Program-made: the position numbers and the translations under genes
Shown here: piece after piece, positions 11,831 through 18,094 of the stretch
Layout of the letters: every line of letters starts with the position of its first letter
How positions within the stretch are numbered: the first letter of the stretch is position 1
Source of the DNA: Scatosoma sp045643825
Lineage (GTDB): Bacteria; Bacillota; Clostridia; Christensenellales; Borkfalkiaceae
Direction: 5' to 3'
Assembly: GCA_045643825.1 (NCBI GenBank)
Contig: JAZRFV010000009.1
Location: 1-18,094 of the forward strand
Length of the DNA: 18,094 nt
Notes under the pieces: model-generated
Told to the model about the DNA's origin: nothing
The model's input: only the letters and a program-made list of their open reading frames with translations
Database searches by the model: none

Positions 11831-14236
11831 TTAACGGATATCGTAAACGGACTTAATAGACACCTTCGCGGCATGCCCCGACAAGATTTTTACCTTCTTG
11901 CAACCCTCTTCCATATCAAAGCCGTTGTCTTCCAAGAGGATATCCCCGTCTACGCCCTCAATCCAAACGGATTTTGCGTAAGCATCGCTGTATACGAAGA
12001 TTGCACCGTCCTCTATTTTGTAAGAAAGACGAGGGTTTTTGAAGGCGTAATATTTCGCCTGCGTAAACAACACACTACCGCAAGAAAGGGTTTTCCCTTC
12101 CGATATCAAGGTAAAGGTCAAGTGCGTGGTTTGGGGATTGATGGACGAGAAATCCATCCTCGGCAGGCGTTTTACCGACAAGGGCTCAACGGTGATTTCC
12201 TCCGCGCCCGATTGTAAAATTTTACTGTCCGTATCACGCAATTCCCAATAAATTGTACCGTTCACCGCATACCTGGTATCGTTTGTCACGCAAAGCTGTG
12301 CCGATTTTTCGGGGGAGAACACCCCTCTTTCCATATTCACACTGCGACGGTTTTGTAGTTCGCCTACTTCTTCGCAAGAAAGTAATACGGGTGCGTAGAA
12401 ACGCTTTGCGGCATACTGCAACACCTTATAACGACCGCAGTAATCGATACTCGACCAGCTGGTGCCCTGCCAAACGTCGTTGAGCTGCCAATACAAGGTA
12501 CCCATCGAACGGCCACGGTTACGGCGGAAATGTTCCACCTTGTATTTCACCGCCTCCGCTTGTAACACCTGCGTAGCATAAAGATAGGTCGCAAAATCGT
12601 TGGGGTAAAGATAATTCTTCGTCAAGAAGTTAAAAATCAGCTCGTTGCCACCGCCCGAACGTTGGTGCATGTCCATAATACGGCTGTGGGCGTTTCTATC
12701 CCCCTCCATCGTGAAGGTTTCCACCGTTTTAAGGCAGGGAAGGGACTGGAATCCAAACTCGCTCACGTAACGGTAAAAACGGTTACGCGTTTGCACAAAA
12801 TCCGGCTCCCAATCGTGGCAATCGCCATACCCCTCACCGTTGGGATCTCTAAAGCCCCCTACCGAGGTAGGCGAAGAAGGAATGTAGGTTAAATAGGGTG
12901 CAACCGATTGCACAATTTTAGGCAGCTTATCCTCGAACAAGTCAAGGTAAATATCCTCCAAATGCTTCAAATCCTGTCTACCCGAAATAGCAACGTATTC
13001 GTGGAAATGCCACTCAATTTCATTGTTACCGCAAATCAAGCCAAGGCAGGCGTGATTACGGATACGGGTAAGGTTTTGCACCACTTCCGTTTGAATACTC
13101 TCGTACATGGTATGGTCGGGCTCGTAAACCGAGCAGGCAAACATCAGGTCAAAGAAAACCACCAAACCAAGCTCGTCACAGATATCAAAGAAGAAATCAT
13201 CGGGATAATACCCACCGCCCCATACACGGATAGCGTTAAAATTACAATCACGGCAATGGGTTAATAGTTCCCTCGTTCTTTCGGGGGTAATACGGCGGAA
13301 AATGGTATCCTCGGGGATATAATCCGCACCCATTGCAAACATCTCCACACCGTTCACCTTGTGGTAGAAACTTTCGCCAAAATCATCCTTTTCACGGATA
13401 AGTTCCAAGGTGCGAAGCCCGATTTTCAGGCTCTTTTGGTGTACGGCGATGCCGTCGGGCTTTACCGTAGCCGTTGCCTCATACAAGGGCTGTTTTCCCA
13501 AGCCGTTCGGCCACCAAAGTTGAGGATTTTTCACTTCGTTTTCCGCGTTGGCTGTCAAAAGGGCAACCGAGCCGTCGGGGGCTGTCAAAGTCACCTCTAC
13601 CTCGCCTTCGCCGTCCAAAGCCACGTTCGGGGTAAGGTATACCCTGCCGTTTTCGTGGCGTTGGGTTACGTGGAATTCCATAATTTCCGCGCTGTCCTTT
13701 TCCACCAAATATACCTTTCGCCAAATACCTGCATCGGGCAAACGAGGGCCCCAGTCCCAACCCATCATGCAATGGGCTTTACGGATATAGGGGTAGCCTT
13801 CCATACAATCGGTCGCACCGAACAAGCGGGCCTGATGGTTTTTCTCTTTCATGTAAGCATTCACAGGATGACATACCACCGTCAAACGGTTTTCCCCTGC
13901 TTGTAAAAACGCACCCACCTCAAAGGTGTAACAAACGTGCATATTGTCCGTGTCGGCAATTTTCCCACCGTTCAAATATACCGTACAAAGGGTGTCCAAG
14001 CCCTCGAACACGAGGCGAACGGGGTTAGCCGTCGGGATGAAATCGAAGGTACGCTCGAAGGTGTATTCGTGCTCGGACGCGTCCAAATACAACTGCTCGT
14101 TGTCACGGTAATGTGGATCGGGCAGGATAGGATTGTCGATATGTAAAAAGGAAAATACCGAGCCGGGCACAATGCCTTCCACGGCATACCCACCCCCCGT
14201 CATTTTCCATATTCCGTTCAAAGAGATTGTCTTCAT
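11831..14236 (-). CDS. Beta-mannosidase, glycoside hydrolase family 2, cytosolic
   Basis: The product (801 residues) should hydrolyse terminal beta-D-mannose from short manno-oligosaccharides or N-glycan cores by a retaining mechanism. GH2 order is visible: an N-terminal jelly-roll sugar-binding domain (about 1-180) with GYPYIRKAHCMMGWDWGPRL, an immunoglobulin-like domain ending near LWWPNGLGKQPLY (240-252), and a TIM barrel (about 290-620) with IRVWGGGYYPDDFF, the acid/base Glu406 in ICGNNEIEW and the nucleophile Glu493 in VSEFGFQS. The WDWGP and GNNE motifs favour beta-mannosidase over beta-galactosidase or glucuronidase. There is no signal peptide, so it acts in the cytoplasm on imported oligosaccharides. 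GAGGTGA at 14241-14247 supports the ATG. It is a single-gene unit with its own promoter and two candidate operators; no transporter or regulator is adjacent. Confidence 0.92.
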   Translation of the reverse strand: MKTISLNGIWKMTGGGYAVEGIVPGSVFSFLHIDNPILPDPHYRDNEQLYLDASEHEYTFERTFDFIPTANPVRLVFEGLDTLCTVYLNGGKIADTDNMHVCYTFEVGAFLQAGENRLTVVCHPVNAYMKEKNHQARLFGATDCMEGYPYIRKAHCMMGWDWGPRLPDAGIWRKVYLVEKDSAEIMEFHVTQRHENGRVYLTPNVALDGEGEVEVTLTAPDGSVALLTANAENEVKNPQLWWPNGLGKQPLYEATATVKPDGIAVHQKSLKIGLRTLELIREKDDFGESFYHKVNGVEMFAMGADYIPEDTIFRRITPERTRELLTHCRDCNFNAIRVWGGGYYPDDFFFDICDELGLVVFFDLMFACSVYEPDHTMYESIQTEVVQNLTRIRNHACLGLICGNNEIEWHFHEYVAISGRQDLKHLEDIYLDLFEDKLPKIVQSVAPYLTYIPSSPTSVGGFRDPNGEGYGDCHDWEPDFVQTRNRFYRYVSEFGFQSLPCLKTVETFTMEGDRNAHSRIMDMHQRSGGGNELIFNFLTKNYLYPNDFATYLYATQVLQAEAVKYKVEHFRRNRGRSMGTLYWQLNDVWQGTSWSSIDYCGRYKVLQYAAKRFYAPVLLSCEEVGELQNRRSVNMERGVFSPEKSAQLCVTNDTRYAVNGTIYWELRDTDSKILQSGAEEITVEPLSVKRLPRMDFSSINPQTTHLTFTLISEGKTLSCGSVLFTQAKYYAFKNPRLSYKIEDGAIFVYSDAYAKSVWIEGVDGDILLEDNGFDMEEGCKKVKILSGHAAKVSIKSVYDIR

Positions 14237-14249
14237 TTCGTCACCTCAC

Positions 14250-14263
14250 ATTGGAATACCAAT
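14250..14263. promoter_or_regulatory. Candidate operator at the mannosidase transcription start
   Basis: ATTGG (14250-14254) and CCAAT (14259-14263) are perfect 5-base arms around AATA, overlapping the predicted start near 14257. Its form resembles GntR-family operators that control sugar genes; that family assignment is inference. Confidence 0.4.
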
Positions 14264-14292
14264 AGTATAACACATTTGCTTGCATATTGCAA
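14264..14292 (-). promoter_or_regulatory. Promoter of the beta-mannosidase gene
   Basis: TATACT (14264-14269) lies 17 bases from TTGCAA (14287-14292) on the minus strand. The -10 matches 5/6 and the -35 4/6, noticeably weaker than the other promoters here, as expected of a regulated sugar gene. Confidence 0.6.
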
Positions 14293-14295
14293 GCA
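14277..14295. promoter_or_regulatory. Candidate operator overlapping the mannosidase -35 box
   Basis: TGCTTGCA (14277-14284) and TGCAAGCA (14288-14295) are perfect 8-base arms around TAT. The site covers the -35 hexamer and part of the spacer, where a repressor would occlude RNA polymerase. Confidence 0.55.
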
Positions 14296-14336
14296 TACGG
14301 CAAAAAAAGTATGTCTATAATGGGTAAAAATGCAAC

Positions 14337-14373
14337 TACGCCCGAGGGCCGCAACCTTGCGACCTCGGGCGTA
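14337..14373 (-). terminator. Rho-independent terminator of uvrA
   Basis: An 11-bp outer stem (14337-14347 with 14363-14373, core CGCCCGAGG/CCTCGGGCG) encloses a second 5-bp stem CGCAA/TTGCG. On the minus strand it is followed by GTTGCATTTTT. It starts 6 bases past the uvrA stop and separates the repair operon from the mannosidase. Confidence 0.87.
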
Positions 14374-14379
14374 TCTTTC

Positions 14380-17196
14380 TTACAATACCTTTTTCAAGAA
14401 CTGACCGGTGTAGCTATTTCCCACCGCTGCCACTTCTTCGGGTGTACCCTCACACACGACCGTACCGCCGCCGCTACCCCCTTCAGGGCCCAAATCGACG
14501 ATATAATCCGCCGTTTTGATAACGTCCAAATTATGCTCGATAACCAGCACGGTGTTTCCGCCTTGACGGAGCTTTAACAAGATTTTAATCAGCTTATCCA
14601 CGTCGTAGCTATGCAACCCCGTCGTCGGCTCGTCCAAAATATAGCAGGTTTTCCCCGTCGAGCGTTTTGCAAGCTCGGTTGCCAGCTTCACACGCTGTGC
14701 TTCGCCCCCTGAAAGGGTGGTGGAGCTTTGCCCAAGCTTGATATACCCAAGCCCAACCTCGTTCATCGTTTTGATTTTGTTGTAAATGCTCGGCACGGGC
14801 GCAAAGAACTCACACGCTTCCTCTACCGTCATATCCAAGACGTCGGCAATGCTCTTGCCCTTGTATTTTACCTCCAAGGTTTCACGGTTGTAACGCTTAC
14901 CGCCACACACCTCGCAAGGCACGAAAATATCAGGTAAGAAATGCATCTCAATCTTGATAATGCCGTCACCAAAGCAATGCTCGCACCTGCCCCCCGATAC
15001 GTTGAACGAGAACCTGCCTGCCTTGTATCCCCTTTCCTTGGCGTCGGGCGTCATCGCAAACAGGTCACGGATGGCGTTGAATACACCTGTGTAGGTGGCA
15101 GGGTTACTGCGAGGCGTTCTACCTATGGGGGATTGGTCGATGTCGATTACCTTGTCAAAATGCTCAATCCCCTCCACCCTTGCGTACTTGCCAAGGGCAT
15201 GCTTTGCCCCGTTGTGGGTGTTGGCGAGGATGGGATATACGATTTCGTTGACGAAGCTCGATTTACCGCTCCCTGATACCCCCGTTACCGCCGTAATCAA
15301 ACCCACGGGTACCTTGATATCCACGTTTTTCAGGTTGTTTTGTTGACAGCCGTACACCTTCATCCACTTGTCCGTGGGGGCTTTTCTCACCAACGGCGTT
15401 TCAATCTTACGTCTGCCTGCCAAATAATCGCCCGTGATAGAGCGAGGCTCTGCCATAATGTCCGCTTGCGTACCGCAAGCCACCACTTCACCACCGTGTA
15501 CACCTGCTTTGGGGCCGATATCGACGATATAGTCCGCCGCCTTCATCGTATCCTCGTCGTGCTCCACCACGATTAAGGTGTTGCCCAAATCACGCAAGCC
15601 CTTTAAGGAGTTGAGCAATTTTTCGTTATCACGCTGGTGCAAGCCGATGCTCGGCTCGTCCAAAATATACAATACACCCGTCAACGCACTCCCGATTTGG
15701 GTTGCGAGGCGGATACGCTGACTTTCCCCACCCGAAAGGGTGACCGCCGTTCTTGCAAGGGTGAGATAATTCAACCCCACGTTACGTAAGAACCCAAGAC
15801 GGCAGTTGATTTCCTTGATAATCGCGTCCGCAATCATGTGCTCGGTGGCCGTCAAGGTCGGTTTCAACTCGTCCATAAACTCGCACAGCTTATCCACAGA
15901 TAAATCGCAAAGCTCCGCAATATTCTTCCCCCCTACCGTTACGGCAAGGGCTTCCTTTTTCAGTCGTTTCCCGTTACAGCTGTCGCAGGGTGCGGTATGC
16001 ATTAGGCGTTCGATATCGCTCTTCACCCCGTCGGAGGTTGTGGTTGCGTAACGGCGTTGGAGGTTGTTTACGTACCCCTCCCACGTCTTTCGGAAACTAC
16101 CCGAGAAGGAACGGGTTTCGTAGTGCATATCCACCGCTCTATCCGCACCGTACATCAAGATTTCGTAAATCCCTTCGGGTAAATCCTGCACGGGCACGTC
16201 GAGAGAGAATTTGTACGCCTTCGCAAGCGCCGCCACCTCCATCAATGCCATCGAGGAGGAACCTAAATTCCAACCCGTTACCTTCATGGCACCCTCACGA
16301 AGGGTTTTCGTCTTGTCAGGGCAAATAAGGTCGGGATCAACAAACTGCTTCAAGCCCAAGCCCGAACAAGTCGGACACGCACCATACACGGTGTTGAACG
16401 AGAACATTCTCGGTTCGATTTCCTCAATGGAAATACCACAATCGGGGCAGGCGTAGTTGACGGAGTACAATTCCTCTTGCCCGTCGCAATCAATCACAAC
16501 CAAGCCGTCGGCAAGCTTCAACGCCGCCTCCAAGCTATCCGTCAAACGCTTCTGCACGGTGGGTTTGACGATCAAACGGTCCACCACCACGGAAATGTTG
16601 TGCTTGATATTCTTTTCCAGCTTGATATCTTCTTGTAAATCGTAAACGATGCCGTCGATTTTTACCCTACCGTAACCGCTTTTTCTAAAGCCGTTCAGCT
16701 CCTTGACGTATTCCCCCTTACGCCCACGCACCACGGGGGCGTTGACGAGGATTTTACTCCCCTCGGGCATCGCCATAACTCTATCGCAAATCTCGTCCAC
16801 CGTTTGACGACGGATTTCCCTGCCGCATTTCGGACAATGGGGTACGCCGATACGCGCGAAAAGCAAACGGAAATAATCATACACCTCCGTCACCGTACCC
16901 ACCGTGGAACGGGGGTTTCGGGAGGTGGTTTTTTGGTCGATAGAAATGGCAGGGGAAAGCCCGTCAATGCTTTCCACGTCTGGTTTTTCCATCTGCCCCA
17001 AAAATTGTCGTGCGTAGGAAGAAAGGCTTTCTACGTACCGTCTTTGCCCTTCCGCAAAGATGGTGTCGAACGCCAAGGTCGATTTACCGCTCCCCGACAA
17101 GCCCGTCAGTACCGTCAGCTTGTTGCGAGGGATACGCACGTCGATATTTTTTAAATTATTCTCTTTTGCGCCTTTTACTACAATTTCTTCTTGCAT
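14380..17196 (-). CDS. uvrA: UvrABC system protein A (excinuclease ATPase)
   Basis: UvrA is the dimeric ATPase that scans DNA for bulky lesions and loads UvrB in nucleotide excision repair. All hallmarks are in the 938 residues: Walker A GLSGSGKST (32-40); zinc module with Cys250/253 and Cys274/277; ABC signature LSGGESQR (487-494) with ILDEPSIGLH; second Walker A GVSGSGKSS (639-647); C-terminal zinc finger Cys738/741 and Cys761/764 inside the conserved FSFNV.GGRC and MHFLPDI stretches; and a second signature LSGGEAQRVKLA with ILDEPTTGLH. Length is normal. An in-frame TTG exists at 17209-17211, but the ATG at 17194-17196 is chosen because AAAGG at about 17203-17207 is correctly spaced and the protein then opens like its homologues. 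It follows uvrB by 39 bases, so the two form an operon. The promoter, and any SOS box, lies outside the window. Confidence 0.97.
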   Translation of the reverse strand: MQEEIVVKGAKENNLKNIDVRIPRNKLTVLTGLSGSGKSTLAFDTIFAEGQRRYVESLSSYARQFLGQMEKPDVESIDGLSPAISIDQKTTSRNPRSTVGTVTEVYDYFRLLFARIGVPHCPKCGREIRRQTVDEICDRVMAMPEGSKILVNAPVVRGRKGEYVKELNGFRKSGYGRVKIDGIVYDLQEDIKLEKNIKHNISVVVDRLIVKPTVQKRLTDSLEAALKLADGLVVIDCDGQEELYSVNYACPDCGISIEEIEPRMFSFNTVYGACPTCSGLGLKQFVDPDLICPDKTKTLREGAMKVTGWNLGSSSMALMEVAALAKAYKFSLDVPVQDLPEGIYEILMYGADRAVDMHYETRSFSGSFRKTWEGYVNNLQRRYATTTSDGVKSDIERLMHTAPCDSCNGKRLKKEALAVTVGGKNIAELCDLSVDKLCEFMDELKPTLTATEHMIADAIIKEINCRLGFLRNVGLNYLTLARTAVTLSGGESQRIRLATQIGSALTGVLYILDEPSIGLHQRDNEKLLNSLKGLRDLGNTLIVVEHDEDTMKAADYIVDIGPKAGVHGGEVVACGTQADIMAEPRSITGDYLAGRRKIETPLVRKAPTDKWMKVYGCQQNNLKNVDIKVPVGLITAVTGVSGSGKSSFVNEIVYPILANTHNGAKHALGKYARVEGIEHFDKVIDIDQSPIGRTPRSNPATYTGVFNAIRDLFAMTPDAKERGYKAGRFSFNVSGGRCEHCFGDGIIKIEMHFLPDIFVPCEVCGGKRYNRETLEVKYKGKSIADVLDMTVEEACEFFAPVPSIYNKIKTMNEVGLGYIKLGQSSTTLSGGEAQRVKLATELAKRSTGKTCYILDEPTTGLHSYDVDKLIKILLKLRQGGNTVLVIEHNLDVIKTADYIVDLGPEGGSGGGTVVCEGTPEEVAAVGNSYTGQFLKKVL

Positions 17197-17210
17197 ATTT
17201 TTACCTTTCA

Positions 17211-17229
17211 ACGCATACCTGGTATGCGT
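17211..17229. promoter_or_regulatory. Perfect palindrome between uvrB and uvrA
   Basis: ACGCATACC (17211-17219) and GGTATGCGT (17221-17229) are perfect 9-base arms around one base, filling half of the 39-base gap in the operon. As RNA it forms an 8-bp hairpin just upstream of the uvrA ribosome binding site, with no T-run, so it is not a terminator. It does not match a Bacillus-type LexA box. Translational control or mRNA processing are possible roles. Confidence 0.5.
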
Positions 17230-17235
17230 AAATCA

Positions 17236-18094
17236 CTATTTCATTGCTTTGCGAAGCTTCATCTTCAGCTCGGCTATCTTTTCACGGATTTCAATTGCCC
17301 GTTCAAAGTCAAGCTGCCCACTTGCCACTTTCATCAAAGCCTTCAGCTTCTCAATCTCGTCAGGGATATCCTGCATCTTGATATCGTCGTCCGTTTTCTT
17401 CTTGGTGATATTGAGGGTGGATTTCACCTCTTTGATAATCGTCTTGGGTACGATGCCGTGCGCCTTGTTGTATTCGTCCTGCACCTTACGTCTACGGTTG
17501 GTTTCCCCGATCGCTCGTTTCATGCTGTCGGTGATGACGTCCGCATACATAACCACTCGCCCTTCGCTGTTTCGTGCCGCACGGCCGATGGTTTGGATAA
17601 GCGCCGTATCACTACGAAGGAAGCCTTCCTTGTCCGCGTCCAAAATTGCCACCAGCTTTACCTCGGGAAGGTCCAACCCTTCACGGAGCAGGTTGATACC
17701 GCAAAGCACGTCAAATTCACCCAAGCGCAAGCCGTTGACGATGTCGATACGCTCCAACGTGTCAATGTCGCTGTGCATATATTTTACTCGAACGGAATGT
17801 TCTTTAAGATAGTCCGTCAATTCCTCCGCCATACGCTTCGTAAGGGTGGTGATCAAAACCCTGCCCCCCTCGTTTACCACCGTACGCACCTCGGAAAGCA
17901 GGTCGTCGATTTGTCCCTTCGTCGGCTTTACCGTGATTTCGGGATCGAGCAAACCCGTCGGACGGATGAGCTGTTCTACCTTTTGTCCTGCCTGCTCTAA
18001 CTCGTACGGGGCAGGGGTTGCGGACACGCAAATCATTTGCGGTACGCGTGCATCAAACTCCGCAAAGGTCAAGGGACGGTTGTCGTAGGCGGAA
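17236..18094 (-). CDS. uvrB: UvrABC system protein B, C-terminal part (runs off the right edge)
   Basis: UvrB is the helicase-like damage-verification subunit that receives DNA from UvrA and recruits UvrC for incision. The last 285 residues are present; the family is about 660-670 long, so the ATP-binding Walker A half is outside. Visible are SAYDNRPLTFAEFD at the edge, VSATPAPYE (motif IV region; Ala stands where homologues often have Gly), the second RecA-like domain with LITTLTKRMAEELT, the YMHSDIDTLERI stretch, motif V GEFDVLCGINLLREGLDLPE, motif VI QTIGRAARN, and the C-terminal UVR motif (about the last 45 residues, LMK.ASGQLDFERAIEIREKI), which is the UvrA/UvrC contact. The reading frame is open to the window edge with no start codon of its own. 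uvrA follows directly. Confidence 0.96.
   Translation of the reverse strand, partial: SAYDNRPLTFAEFDARVPQMICVSATPAPYELEQAGQKVEQLIRPTGLLDPEITVKPTKGQIDDLLSEVRTVVNEGGRVLITTLTKRMAEELTDYLKEHSVRVKYMHSDIDTLERIDIVNGLRLGEFDVLCGINLLREGLDLPEVKLVAILDADKEGFLRSDTALIQTIGRAARNSEGRVVMYADVITDSMKRAIGETNRRRKVQDEYNKAHGIVPKTIIKEVKSTLNITKKKTDDDIKMQDIPDEIEKLKALMKVASGQLDFERAIEIREKIAELKMKLRKAMK

Noticed and set aside
17197..17235. SOS (LexA) box between uvrB and uvrA.
   Set aside because: The palindrome's sequence does not fit the CGAAC-N4-GTTCG pattern, and it lies inside an operon, not at a promoter.

Overview
The window looks like chromosomal DNA from a low-to-mid GC Gram-positive bacterium, most likely an uncultured Clostridia-type Bacillota of gut or similar habitat. 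The evidence is strong AGGAGG-type ribosome binding sites, near-perfect TTGACA-17-TATAAT promoters, lipobox lipoproteins, a DnaK without the N-terminal insertion seen in Gram-negative DnaK, and a heterodimeric ABC exporter of a type common in Bacillota. This placement is an inference; no rRNA or marker tree is available. Every credible gene lies on the minus strand, so the window reads right to left in transcription order. I see no insertion sequence, prophage gene, CRISPR array, tRNA or rRNA.

In transcription order: (1) the 3' part of uvrB, then uvrA, form a nucleotide excision repair operon that ends at a strong terminator. (2) A cytosolic GH2 beta-mannosidase has its own promoter, overlapped by two palindromes. 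(3) Two overlapping genes encode an asymmetric heterodimeric ABC exporter, driven by a consensus promoter with a GC-rich leader hairpin. (4) A gene-free stretch of about 320 bp carries repeated and palindromic motifs and ends in a bidirectional terminator. (5) dnaK and dnaJ follow, without grpE, hrcA or a CIRCE operator in view. (6) Two paralogous, unrecognised lipoprotein genes come next as separate transcription units with matching promoters and terminators. (7) The 5' third of fucI (L-fucose isomerase) runs off the left edge, behind a promoter whose -35 box sits inside a palindrome.

Most of the window is housekeeping: DNA repair, protein folding, export and sugar catabolism. The less ordinary material is the lipoprotein pair, which keeps the same signal peptide, promoter core and terminator stem although the proteins have diverged; a structured RNA leader present in only one of the two copies; the repeat-rich gap between the ABC operon and dnaK; and several palindromes placed exactly on promoter elements. 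I found no convincing new multi-gene defence or mobile system.
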